Of a DNA stretch of 64,000 bases, positions 34,966 through 43,648 are shown piece by piece. The stretch covers positions 62,001 through 126,000 of the forward strand of contig NZ_CP126995.1 in the NCBI RefSeq assembly GCF_030252425.1, read 5' to 3'. Position 1 is the stretch's first letter. Each line of letters begins with the position of its first letter. A model generated the notes under the pieces. It was not told where the DNA came from, did not search any database, and saw only the letters and a program-made list of their open reading frames with translations. The DNA comes from Acidisoma sp. PAMC 29798 (GTDB lineage Bacteria > Pseudomonadota > Alphaproteobacteria > Acetobacterales > Acetobacteraceae). The position numbers and the translations under genes are program-made.

Positions 34966-36087
34966 TCAGCCCTCGTAGGAGGAGAGCGAGGAGCACGCGC
35001 CGCATTTCGTGCAGCCGGCTTTCACCTCGGTCGACCGCAATCCGGCCGCGGTCAGCATCCGGCCGAGCGGCGCCAGCACCGACCGCATGAAGTCAGGCGT
35101 CGGCGGCGCGTGGTGTTCGAGCGGCGTGCCCGTGATCGGCACGAATGGCACCACAAAGGGATAGACGCCGAGCGCCACGAGTTGCTCGCACAAGGCCAGG
35201 ATCTCGGCAGCGGTATCGCCGAGGCCCGCAAGCAGATAGGTGCTGACCTGCCCACGCCCGAAGACCGGCACCGCCTGTGCAAAAGCCTCCAGATACCGAT
35301 CGACCGATACGGTCGCCTTTCCCGGCATGATGCGCGCCCGTACTGCCTGGGTCGCGGCTTCCAGATGCATGCCCAGGGTATCGACGCCGGCATCGCGCAT
35401 ACGCCCATACCAGGCGTGATCGCGCGGCGGTTCGCACTGGCCCTGAATGGCGAGATCGACAGCGTCTTTGATGGCGACCGCACTGTCGCACAGCAACGCG
35501 GCACCGCGATCGATCACGTTCGGCGTGCCCGTAGTCATGACCATATGCTTGACGTCGTCGAGCAGTACGGCCGCGCGGGCGACCTCGGCCAGTTGCGCGG
35601 GCGTCTTATGGGCGATGGTGCGCCCGGCTTCCAGGGACTGGCCGATCGCGCAGAACTGGCAGGCGGTGTGGCGATCAGTATAGCGGATGCATGTCTGCAT
35701 GACCGTTGTGGCCAGCACATCAGCGCCATGCAGCACGGCGATCTTCCAGTATGGGAGACCGTCAAGCGTTTGCAGGCCGTAGAAGCGCGGCTGCTTGGGG
35801 AAGGTGATGCGGCCGACGGTCGCACCATCCCGCAACAGGATGCTGCCGCCGGTCACATCCGGCAGCGCCGCCTCGAACGGTGAGGTGCGGGCCGTACCGG
35901 TATAGATCGGCACCATCACCGTCTGCCCGGCGATGGTGATGGCCTTGTGGTCTGAAGGCCCGGCCCCACCCCGGCGCCCGGAGGCACCGGTATCGGGATC
36001 AGCCAGTCGCAGCCCAAGGGATTGCAGATCCGTGATCAGGCTCCGGCTGCTCGGCGGCATGTAGGTCACGTCTGTGTTGGTCTGCAT
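34966..36087 (-). CDS. nitD: MSMEG_0568-family radical SAM protein (Nit1C)
   Basis: A 373-residue protein of the biotin-synthase-like radical SAM type. The probable 4Fe-4S cysteines are Cys133, Cys143 and Cys146 (C-X9-C-X2-C), unlike the common CX3CX2C. A second cluster of cysteines at the very end (Cys359, Cys362, Cys365) could hold an auxiliary cluster. Core strands ([26 protein letters not shown]) fit the TIM-barrel. The start at 36087 overlaps the nitrilase gene by 89 bp; a later start is possible but [10 protein letters not shown] resembles other family members. Confidence 0.87.
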   Translation of the reverse strand: MQTNTDVTYMPPSSRSLITDLQSLGLRLADPDTGASGRRGGAGPSDHKAITIAGQTVMVPIYTGTARTSPFEAALPDVTGGSILLRDGATVGRITFPKQPRFYGLQTLDGLPYWKIAVLHGADVLATTVMQTCIRYTDRHTACQFCAIGQSLEAGRTIAHKTPAQLAEVARAAVLLDDVKHMVMTTGTPNVIDRGAALLCDSAVAIKDAVDLAIQGQCEPPRDHAWYGRMRDAGVDTLGMHLEAATQAVRARIMPGKATVSVDRYLEAFAQAVPVFGRGQVSTYLLAGLGDTAAEILALCEQLVALGVYPFVVPFVPITGTPLEHHAPPTPDFMRSVLAPLGRMLTAAGLRSTEVKAGCTKCGACSSLSSYEG

Positions 36088-37030
36088 CCGCGTCGCTCCG
36101 GTTGGGGGCTCGGGTCATGGGCGTTTCGGCTGCATCGCGCAGCACCAGGCTGAGCAGTTCCGGCCGTGCGTAATGGCCGACGCTGTCCATCATCCGTTTG
36201 CGCTTGGTGATGAGCGACATATCGAGATCGGCGATGACGACGCCTTCGCCCTCGCGCAGTGGCGTCGCCAGGTGCACGCCCTCCGGCGAAATGATGGCAG
36301 TGTTGCTGCCGCCGCGCAGCGCGCGCTGCATGGCCGGATCGAGTGTGATCGATTGGATCTGTGATTCCGTCAGCCAGCCGGTGGCGTTGACCACGAAACA
36401 ACCGCTTTCCAGCGCATGGTGCCGGATCGTGACCTCGATCTGATCGGCGAAAATCGGACCTACCATTGAGCCCGGAAACTGACCTGCATGAATTTCCTCG
36501 TGCTGCGCCATAAGGGCGTAGCGCGCGAGAGGATTATAATGCTCCCAGCAGGCCAGCGCGCCGATACGGCCGACGGCACTCTCCACCACCTTTAATCCGC
36601 TGCCATCGCCCTGGCCCCAGATCATGCGTTCATGGAACGTCGGCGTGATCTTCCGCCGCTTGAGCAACATCGCGCCGTCCACGTCAAAGATGATCTGCGT
36701 GTTGTACAGCGAGCCATGGTCACGCTCATTGACACCGAGCACGATGACCATGCCGTGCTGTCGCGCGGCATCGGCCACCGCATCCGTCGCCGGCCCCGGC
36801 ACCGTCGGTGCATTCTCATAGAGGCGCATATGCTCGCGCCCCATGGAGACCGCCGGTAGCACGAAGGAGAAATACGGATAGTAGGGCACAAAGGTTTCAG
36901 GAAAGACCAGGAAGCGCACGCCTTCGCGTGCCGCCTCCCCTATTGCGCGCAGAACCTTCTCCACGGTACCGTCCGCGTTCTCCAATACCGGAGAGAGCTG
37001 AGCCGCCGCCGCTCGGATGGTCCTGTGCAT
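35999..37030 (-). CDS. nitC: Nit6803-family nitrilase (Nit1C)
   Basis: A 343-residue nitrilase with the catalytic triad Glu45 (FPETF), Lys127 (LKRRKITPT) and Cys161 ([10 protein letters not shown]), hydrolysing a nitrile to an acid and ammonia. It resembles the Nit6803 group from Synechocystis, the hallmark of Nit1C clusters; in Pseudomonas the orthologue NitC is required for growth on cyanide as a nitrogen source. The last 30 residues (from about 310) are low-complexity and polar and lie in the overlap with the radical SAM gene, so the end may be extended relative to relatives. Confidence 0.9.
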   Translation of the reverse strand: MHRTIRAAAAQLSPVLENADGTVEKVLRAIGEAAREGVRFLVFPETFVPYYPYFSFVLPAVSMGREHMRLYENAPTVPGPATDAVADAARQHGMVIVLGVNERDHGSLYNTQIIFDVDGAMLLKRRKITPTFHERMIWGQGDGSGLKVVESAVGRIGALACWEHYNPLARYALMAQHEEIHAGQFPGSMVGPIFADQIEVTIRHHALESGCFVVNATGWLTESQIQSITLDPAMQRALRGGSNTAIISPEGVHLATPLREGEGVVIADLDMSLITKRKRMMDSVGHYARPELLSLVLRDAAETPMTRAPNRSDADADQHRRDLHAAEQPEPDHGSAIPWAATG

Positions 37031-37041
37031 CGTCCTGGGCC

Positions 37042-37524
37042 TCAGACCGTCCAGGAATCGATGACGAAGGCGTTGTCGCGCTTGTGCAGCAACATGCAGT
37101 CCAGCACGTCCAACGGGCTGATCGGGCGAATGCCGGGAATCAGCGATCCCTCACCATGGCCGTAAAGCGCCTGGAGCGAGAATCGGCAGGCGAAGACCTT
37201 GCCGCCCTCCTCCATGAACTTCTTGATCTGGTTATTGAAGTTCTGGTGGCCGGGGAACGCATCATCGCCCAGGCGGGGAAAGCCGCGCAGCACGCCGAGC
37301 GTCACGCCGGGCCCATAGAGAAGAACTGTCGTCTCGAAGCCCTTGCGCTGCAGGCGCGTAGCCTGGAGCAGGTTGACCAGGCCGATAGAACCCTCGAAGG
37401 CGACCGTATGAAATGACACCAGGGCCTTCTGGCCGGGTTCCGCCTTTACGTCCTCGAAGACCTTCTCCTCATAGTCGACGAGGTGGTCTCCGATCTCGTG
37501 TCTTAGCTTTTCGACCTTGGGCAT
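37042..37524 (-). CDS. nitB: MSMEG_0572/Sll0783-family nitrogen starvation response protein (Nit1C)
   Basis: A 160-residue protein ([20 protein letters not shown] ... [20 protein letters not shown]) that belongs to the small conserved family leading Nit1C clusters, named after Sll0783 of Synechocystis, whose mutation alters nitrogen-starvation responses. A DsrE-like fold is plausible from [12 protein letters not shown] and [13 protein letters not shown]. It is the first gene of the operon, 11 bp before the nitrilase gene, and its 276-bp upstream gap carries the promoter and palindromes. Confidence 0.87.
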   Translation of the reverse strand: MPKVEKLRHEIGDHLVDYEEKVFEDVKAEPGQKALVSFHTVAFEGSIGLVNLLQATRLQRKGFETTVLLYGPGVTLGVLRGFPRLGDDAFPGHQNFNNQIKKFMEEGGKVFACRFSLQALYGHGEGSLIPGIRPISPLDVLDCMLLHKRDNAFVIDSWTV

Positions 37525-37579
37525 CTCGCGCGTCCTTCTCGCTGTGCGGCGTTCAGGAAGCAGCGGTCAGGGCGGCCTC

Positions 37580-37604
37580 GCAATCGGGACAATGCAGCCC
37601 GATT
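37580..37604. promoter_or_regulatory. Candidate operator upstream of the Nit1C operon
   Basis: Perfect 8-bp inverted arms, CAATCGGG and CCCGATTG, are separated by 9 bp, 56 bp before the nitB start. A second, imperfect repeat (TCATAAAATC at 37609-37618 and GATTTATGA at 37636-37644) lies just upstream. The MocR gene at 37801 is the natural candidate regulator. Binding is inferred. Confidence 0.5.
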
Positions 37605-37800
37605 GATCGTCATAAAATCCGTACAATAACAGACAAGATTTATGAGATGCCGACAATATCATGGACAAGGATGGTCGCGATGCCTGGGGTGGTCGGATCC
37701 TGAGCGGTAGCCGACTAAGACAGCATCGTGTTGATCAAAATTTAAGCGGATTTTTACGGATGGCTGTTAGACATTTGGCATCACGTTTCCGTGACGGGTT

Positions 37801-39240
37801 CTAGACAATATCTGCATAAATTTGCGGCACCGGCCGCCGGATGGCACCTGCCACCGCGTTCAGTGCCGTGGCGAGTGCGTCGCGATCCTCGGCGGCGCCA
37901 AGGGCGATGCGGACATGCCCTAGGCCCGGCTGGGCACCTTCGACGGTAAAGGCACTCTCAGGCACCAACGCCAGGCCTTGGCGGCGGGCATAGGCGGCAA
38001 ATTCCGCAGAATCCCAATGCGGCGGCAGGGGCAACCACAGATGCAGCCCCTCGGGATGAGCCTGCGCTTGCTCTTCGGTCAAGATCGACGCCGCGAGCGC
38101 TTGCCGGACCACAGCTTCCCGACGGATCGCCAGGAAGAGGGCCTCGGCCTCTCCACTCCTGATCCAGCCTGTGACAAGGGTGATCAAAAGCGCGGAGCCC
38201 GTCTGCACGGTGCCGCGCAACGCCGCCGTCAGCCGGTCGACCTGGGTGCCGCTCGGCACCACAAGATAAGCAACCCGCAGACCGGGGGACAGCGTTTTGG
38301 CGAGGGTAGCGAGGTGAAAGACTATGTCGGGGCCGAAGGTCGCCAGCGCCGGAAGGCATGCGGTTGGGAACAGCCCGTAGGCGTCATCTTCCAAGATCGG
38401 CACGGCATGGGCGCGCGCGATCTCAACCACGGCCTGCCGCCGCGCGACGGACATTGTAGCGGTCGTCGGGTTCTGGATTGTAGGGGTACAGACAATCAGC
38501 CGCGGCCGGCTCTCATGGCAGACGCGGTCGAGGTCCTCAGGCAGCATCCCTTCTTCGTCCATCGCCACGCCGACCAGCGTGATCCCGAGTTGCGCGGCCA
38601 TCGCCCGTAGGCCGGGATAGGCGAAGCGCTCGGTCGCCACCACATCTCCCGCGCGGGCGAGCGAGGTCAGCACCACCAGCATGCCGCTCTGCGCGCCAGG
38701 GCAGATCAGCAGCCGCTGCGGATCGACGCGGCCCATGGTGCGGGCCAGCCATTGCGCCCCAGCCTCGCGGTCCTCCGCGCTGCCGGTATCCCAGTGATAG
38801 GTCATCAGCGCCGCCAGATTCTGGCGCCGCAGCATGCGCGCCAGCCCCTCCTGCAGCATGACGCGCAGGGACGGATCCGCCGGTAGCGGCGGCAGGTTCA
38901 TCGTCATGTCGATGAGCGGGTGGGTCCGGTTGCGCTGCCGCAGCTGCGGCGCGTCCGTCCGCACGAAAGTGCCCCGACCCACCGTCGCGGTCAGCAATCC
39001 CTGACGATGCGCCGCCGCATAGCCGCGCGTCACGGTCGCCAGATCAACCCCGAGATGGCCCGCGACGGAGCGATGTGTCGGAAGCCGGTCGCCCGGAAGC
39101 AAATGACCGTCCCGGACAGCATCCGCGATGGCGGCAGCGAGTTCACGGTAGATCGGTCCAGTGCGGCCGCTCAGGTTGGGGAGCCATCGCGGCGATGGAT
39201 CAGCGGAAGTCGTTCGTCTCGCCGCCATCTGGGCTCCCAT
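37801..39240 (-). CDS. MocR/PdxR-family regulator (GntR helix-turn-helix fused to aminotransferase domain)
   Basis: A 479-residue fusion. Residues about 20-90 form a GntR winged helix (GDRLPTHRSVAGHLGVDLATV, given from its start), and about 120-470 a fold type I PLP domain with the PLP-binding lysine in LATLAKTLSPGLR (about 315) and PILEDDAYGLF. MocR proteins sense PLP-bound amines or amino acids. A second in-frame ATG at 39228 has a better-placed GGGAGC and may be the true start. Same strand and 276 bp upstream of the Nit1C operon, it is its probable regulator. Confidence 0.9.
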   Translation of the reverse strand: MGAQMAARRTTSADPSPRWLPNLSGRTGPIYRELAAAIADAVRDGHLLPGDRLPTHRSVAGHLGVDLATVTRGYAAAHRQGLLTATVGRGTFVRTDAPQLRQRNRTHPLIDMTMNLPPLPADPSLRVMLQEGLARMLRRQNLAALMTYHWDTGSAEDREAGAQWLARTMGRVDPQRLLICPGAQSGMLVVLTSLARAGDVVATERFAYPGLRAMAAQLGITLVGVAMDEEGMLPEDLDRVCHESRPRLIVCTPTIQNPTTATMSVARRQAVVEIARAHAVPILEDDAYGLFPTACLPALATFGPDIVFHLATLAKTLSPGLRVAYLVVPSGTQVDRLTAALRGTVQTGSALLITLVTGWIRSGEAEALFLAIRREAVVRQALAASILTEEQAQAHPEGLHLWLPLPPHWDSAEFAAYARRQGLALVPESAFTVEGAQPGLGHVRIALGAAEDRDALATALNAVAGAIRRPVPQIYADIV

Positions 39241-39399
39241 CGAGGTGCTAGCCTGAAAAAATTCTCTTACAAGACCGCGGCAAGATGCAGGCCAGCCGAG
39301 TAACGGAGTGGAAATCGTCGCTCTCTGCGAGCAATCCTATTGTGCATAAGTCCTGCTCGCCAAAAGCTTGAGTGACCGATGACCTGCCTGCCAGCAACG

Positions 39400-40479
39400 C
39401 TACCACCATGTCGTCTTTTGTAGTCCGTAATATAGTCCCATCAGGGTTATGAGGGATCCTGTGTAGAGCACTGCAACAGACATCGTGGACCGAATTGCAG
39501 TGCCGCTCGTTGGCAGGATCGTCGCCTGCAGGCGGGTTGGCCCATGCATGACAATGACGAGAAAGATCGCAATGATGGGTAGATGGCCGAAGGCATCCAA
39601 CTTGCCGAATTCTGGGATAGCTGAAATAAATATCAGCATGAAGAGAAGCGCGCCAGGCCGAAGAAGAGTGCGTCCGACAACAAGATAGAAGGCCAGGCTG
39701 AACTCGACGAAACCCGCTGTAAGGGTGACGAAGGAAGACGGAAACCCCAAGGTGATATCGGGATGAACGGCAAGGACGATGTCGGTCCATCCGGGGTAGA
39801 GGAACTTCTCGATCGCCGTCCACATGAGGCTGAACCCGAGCGTCCCCGTCAGAAGGGGGACTCTCCAAAGTCTGTTCCGTCGGATCCACTCGAAGTCTGG
39901 TGAGCTCAAGATGAGGTAATTCGCGAGCCCGAGGAAAAAGACGTAGTCCACCATGTGGAACAGGCCGTAGCGCGAGACCCCGATGCAATAGAGGACAATC
40001 AAACCAAGTCCCGCAAGGGGACATGTCCGCCGAAGAATCAACATCGCCACCACGGAAAGTTGTACTATTGAAACTAAGGCATCTCGATCAAAGAGATCCG
40101 GCGTCAAAATCGCACCATCTCCTGTTTTCGCCCATGGAACAACGGCCATTGAACTCCAGAGGCTCAGCGCGTATCCGCCGACACCAAGCCGAATGACGAG
40201 TTCCTCGATGATTTCGAGTTGCGCACTATGGCCAGGTAAACGGGGCCATTGTCTGAGGACGATCGCGTCTAGTAGAGATCCTGCGGACACAAGGGCGAGA
40301 AAGGTAACGCCCCGGCCGAAGAAAGCGGCGGATAATACGGTGTGTAGGGGAAGCGGAGGAACCCTCAGATCAAGGGCGCCGCAAAACCATTTAACGTGTG
40401 CATTCGCATGGTTGGGAAATATGACGAGGGCGGGGAACAACAAGAACAAGATAAAGGCGAAGTGCGGCTTTCGGTGCAT
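39400..40479 (-). CDS. Polytopic membrane protein of unknown function
   Basis: A 359-residue protein with an N-terminal hydrophobic signal/anchor (FAFILFLLFPALVIFPNHA) and about nine further hydrophobic segments spread to the C-terminal end. After the first segment is AHVKWF, and conserved-looking polar residues include WTAIEKFLYPGW and HPDITLG. This pattern suggests a DoxX-like or uncharacterised inner-membrane family, but I cannot name it. GC content is visibly lower than in the flanking genes, hinting at separate origin. Confidence 0.75.
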   Translation of the reverse strand: MHRKPHFAFILFLLFPALVIFPNHANAHVKWFCGALDLRVPPLPLHTVLSAAFFGRGVTFLALVSAGSLLDAIVLRQWPRLPGHSAQLEIIEELVIRLGVGGYALSLWSSMAVVPWAKTGDGAILTPDLFDRDALVSIVQLSVVAMLILRRTCPLAGLGLIVLYCIGVSRYGLFHMVDYVFFLGLANYLILSSPDFEWIRRNRLWRVPLLTGTLGFSLMWTAIEKFLYPGWTDIVLAVHPDITLGFPSSFVTLTAGFVEFSLAFYLVVGRTLLRPGALLFMLIFISAIPEFGKLDAFGHLPIIAIFLVIVMHGPTRLQATILPTSGTAIRSTMSVAVLYTGSLITLMGLYYGLQKTTWW

Positions 40480-40573
40480 CAGGCCGCCCTTATTGCTTCA
40501 CAATTCCTTTACGGCTGGGTTGAGAACGCGGATGCATTCGGTACCTCCAGCAAATTTTTTAAGTGCTCAAGGT

Positions 40574-41034
40574 GGTTCTATTGTAAGTGCTGGCGGAAGA
40601 CGCGCCAACCTGTATCCGGCCCGATGTCGGCGATCTCAAGCTACTATTTGAAAGAGGTCTGCAACGAATCCGGTCTGCGCCTGCCTGTTACGACCGCCGA
40701 TGTTGTGGACCTGTCCCTTTCGGATCATCGCCACTGCTTCGTAGCTGGCCAGCGTTCGTCGGGCGGTCGGCAGACTTCCGAAGCCGAGCCCAGGCCTCAC
40801 CAGCCGCTTTATTAGTCGATGATCTTGCTCGACAATATTGTTGGGGTATTTGCATTGTCGCAGCCGCGCGAAGTGCCACAACTCGCGTCTACGCTTCATC
40901 TCTGCGGTGGCACGCGGGTAGGCCAGGTTCTTGTCGACGATGATCGTGCGCGGATTGCCGGTATGAACCCGCGCCAATGCTTTGTGTATGGAACGCTTTC
41001 CGGGCTCGCGGCAAAGCCTCGTGCAACCGCGCAT
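40574..41034 (-). pseudogene. IS6-family transposase, C-terminal fragment
   Basis: Minus-strand coding (about 40636-41034) resembles the second half of IS6 transposases: NPRTIIVDKNLAYPRATAEM, NNIVEQDHRLIKRLVRPGLG and the typical MIRKGQVHNIGGR end. The N-terminal half with the first catalytic Asp is missing. A degenerate IS6-like terminus (GGTTCTATTGTAAGT) reads inward at 40574. Confidence 0.75.
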
Positions 41035-41082
41035 GAATGAAGAACGCCGTCGCCTCAGGCTGCTGTCAGTTTCTCTAACTAG

Positions 41083-42165
41083 GTGTCAGGTTGTGAGACG
41101 TCATTGGGATGGAGTATCATGGGCTGTAGCCTACTACGCCCCCTGGTTTGGCGCCTGTGACCGGAGTGCTCGCTGATGCTCCAGATTCATCCGCAAGCCC
41201 GCACGACACCCGCTGTTCGAGCTGATATTGCTCGCTCGTCTGAATCAACAGGCGTCCTGGCTCGTCGTTATGGCGTGAGTGACGAGACAATACGCAAATG
41301 GCGCAAGCGAGGCGCGGATGACTGCCGCGACCGGACGAGCCGTCCCCGGCAGTTGATGTGGAAAGCTACGGAAGAAGAGCGCGCGATCGTCTGCCATCTG
41401 CGGCGAGGAACAGAATTTGGTCTCGACGACCTAACCTTCGTGGTGCGGCACTTTCTGCCGCATCTCAATCGCGACAGCGTTTGGCGCATCCTCAAGGATG
41501 CGGGTCTCAATCGCCTGCCGTCAAAGGAGCGCGCGCAGCCAGCCCGCGGTGAAGGGAAATTCAGGGATTATGACCTGGGTTACGTCCATATCGACATAAA
41601 ACACTTGCCGAAGCTGAGAACTGCTGATGGAGAGACGCGCAAGCGCTATCTCTACGTCGCTATCGACCGCTGTTCCCGCTACGTTCATCTGGCAATCTAT
41701 GATGCCGAGAATGCCGAAAACGCTATTGATTTCCTCACGGCCGTGAAATCTGCCTTTCCTTTCCGGGTGACCCACGTGCTGACCGATCGCGGCTCTTGTT
41801 TCACCGCCGATGCCTTCGAAAAGGCCTGCCAAGACAAAGGTGTGGACCGCCGCCGGACACGCGCCTACTCGCCACAAACGAACGGCATGGTCGAACGCTT
41901 CAATGGGCGCATCGCGGCCGAGGTTCTTCCAATCAATGTCGCCAACCATGCTGATCTTGAGAAACTCCTGAAGGGGTTCAACCAAGCGTACAATCAGCGT
42001 CGGCAGCGCGTTCTCGAAGGGCTGTCACCAGCGTCAAAAGTCGACGAACGATTGAGACAAAAACCGCGCCTCAGAAACCGGCAATGCACGTCGGCAGCGG
42101 ACGAAAGCATCATGAGTGAGGTCGACGATATCATGGTCTACGCCAATGACGTCTCACAACCTGAC
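41083..42165 (+). mobile_element. IS481-family insertion sequence, complete
   Basis: Perfect inverted repeats of 24 bp begin TGTCAGGTTGTGAGACGTCA at 41084 and end with the complement near 42166. AACTAG is directly repeated on both sides (41077-41082 and 42166-42171), a likely 6-bp target duplication (5 bp if the repeats are taken one base longer). The element sits just beyond the stop codon of the IS701-type transposase gene. Confidence 0.88.
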
Positions 42166-42171
42166 AACTAG
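41176..42171 (+). CDS. IS481-family transposase
   Basis: A 331-residue transposase with an N-terminal helix-turn-helix (GVLARRYGVSDETIRKW) and an rve-type DDE core: GYVHIDIKHLPKL, VLTDRGSCFTADAFE and PQTNGMVERFNGRI. It is uninterrupted and likely active. Its last sense codon and stop (AAC TAG) are the bases of the target duplication rather than of the element itself. Confidence 0.92.
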   Translation: MLQIHPQARTTPAVRADIARSSESTGVLARRYGVSDETIRKWRKRGADDCRDRTSRPRQLMWKATEEERAIVCHLRRGTEFGLDDLTFVVRHFLPHLNRDSVWRILKDAGLNRLPSKERAQPARGEGKFRDYDLGYVHIDIKHLPKLRTADGETRKRYLYVAIDRCSRYVHLAIYDAENAENAIDFLTAVKSAFPFRVTHVLTDRGSCFTADAFEKACQDKGVDRRRTRAYSPQTNGMVERFNGRIAAEVLPINVANHADLEKLLKGFNQAYNQRRQRVLEGLSPASKVDERLRQKPRLRNRQCTSAADESIMSEVDDIMVYANDVSQPDN

Positions 42172-42173
42172 CA

Positions 42174-42970
42174 CTACTTTGGCAGATTTTTAGTGTCGGG
42201 ATAGACGAGGGCCTTCTCGCAGTGGGGGCATCGCCTGGGTGGAGGTCGCGCGAAGAGGTCAAGGATAGCTTGCCTGATGGCCGGCATGCTCGGTTGTGGC
42301 GGTGGCCCCCCGCTTCTTTTTTTTCCGTCCCGCTGCCTTGAGACGGCGGGATTGGAGGAAGGCGTAGGCGATCATAGTCATCAATGCGTGTCGGTGTAAT
42401 CCAATCCAGGATCTTCCCTCAAAGTGGTCGAGGCCCAGCTCTTCCTTGAGCTGCTGATGCGCCTGCTCGCAAACCCATCTGGCTTTGATCGTGGCGGCAA
42501 GGGTTTTGAGGTTCGCATCAACCGGTAAGTTCGAGACGTAGTATTTCTGCTCACCGCTCGGCCGACGTTCGCCAACGAGCCAGACCTCGTCGCCAGGCAT
42601 GCACTGCATACGATTATCGAGCATGCGATGTTTGTGACCATCTGACACGCGGACACGGCGCGCCGCGAAGAGACATGTCATCCGGCCCTTGGTGCCCCGC
42701 CGCCAGCTCACCCTTTGCCATTTCTCTGCGGCTAAGGATACTTCGGCGGCCACTGGCGACTTATCCGGGAGGTGATATTTGCGGGGCTTCCCTCTCCCCG
42801 CGACAGGGAAAATCAAATCGACGTTGGCCGGATAAACGTTTTGCCGTCGCGACAGACCCACCGCCCACAGCAGACCGCGGTCGCTCAAGGCCTGGCGGAA
42901 AGAGCCACTGGACCCATACCCGGAATCAGCCAGTACACAGCCGAAACGCGCACCGGAGGCAATGACTGTG
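42174..42970 (-). pseudogene. IS701-type transposase, 5'-truncated with C-terminal frameshift
   Basis: The fragment carries the second half of an IS701/DDE transposase (YGSSGSFRQALSDRGLLWAV, then RWVCEQAHQQLKEELGLDHF EGRSW, the glutamate-containing end). It is cut at about 42970 where an ISL3 fragment begins. An eight-base A-run (42317-42324 on the complement) marks a frame change: one frame ends TTEHAGHQASYP at 42259, the other continues with PHCEKALVYPDTKNLPK to a stop at 42174. Confidence 0.78.
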
Positions 42971-43054
42971 TTTCGGCATGGAAAAAGGGCTCTGACTCAC
43001 TTTTGATGGAATTGGGGTGCTGTGTGGCTCGGATCATCGAGGGAGTTCGCTACC

Positions 43055-43345
43055 ATGCCCCAATCTTTTCGCGCCACTGCTCTCGTTCCACGCGGTTTCG
43101 TCGTCGATGAGGTCACGAGCGATGGCGCGAGCGCGCTGATCACCGTGCGCTCCGTTCAAACCGCGAGCGTCTGTCCTGGGTGCGGAACCCAATCCGGCCG
43201 AGTTCATAGCCGATATCATCGGTGCTTGGCGGACCTGCCGATCGCTGGGCGTCCTGTTCGCCTCAGGGTGCGAGCGCGTCGGTTCTATTGTCGGACCGTT
43301 CTATGCGGGCGGCGTGTGTTCGCCGAGCGCTTCGACGATGACGTG
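43055..43345 (+). pseudogene. ISL3-family transposase, N-terminal fragment
   Basis: The segment encodes MPQSFRATALVPRGFVVDEV and the zinc-ribbon start of an ISL3 transposase (CPGCGTQSGRVHSRYHRCLADLP, with a second cysteine pair in FYCRTVLCGRRVF). It stops at 43345, exactly where the IS630-type element begins. The sequence just upstream (about 42986, GGGCTCTGACTCACTTTTG) may be its left terminal repeat. Confidence 0.78.
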
Positions 43346-43648
43346 CTAGTACCTCGTCCCAGAGGATTTGACTGTTTGATCCTGGGCTGGATTGAGGCGT
43401 GGCAGGTGTTCACGATTTGCAAGAACGGTGACGCTTCGCGGCACGCCGGGTTTGCGTGAGATCAGCCCGGCTTTTTCCAGCGTGAGGAGCATCTGGTACA
43501 CCGTAGGTGGCGTGACGCGGAAGAAGCTCTGGATATCGGCCTGCGCTGGCGGGCGGCCGTTGACCAGCGTGTAGGCGTCAATGAACGCGAGATACTGCCC
43601 TTGTTTTGGGGTGAACTCTGAAGGCGATTCGCCGACGTGATTCATCAT
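43346..43648 (-). CDS. IS630-associated winged-helix (LexA-like) protein
   Basis: A protein of 100 residues starting at 43648 (or 43645) with a LexA-like winged helix: FTPKQGQYLAFIDAYTLVNG, PPAQADIQSFFRVTPPTVYQ and MLLTLEKAGLISRKPGVPRS. Small proteins of this kind are often encoded divergently from IS630 transposases and probably regulate them. The stop codon (TAG at 43346-43348) is formed by the CTAG target at the element's end. Confidence 0.78.
   Translation of the reverse strand: MMNHVGESPSEFTPKQGQYLAFIDAYTLVNGRPPAQADIQSFFRVTPPTVYQMLLTLEKAGLISRKPGVPRSVTVLANREHLPRLNPAQDQTVKSSGTRY

Noticed and set aside
38537-38752. Minus-strand frame within the MocR gene
   Set aside because: Out-of-frame shadow of the MocR coding sequence.
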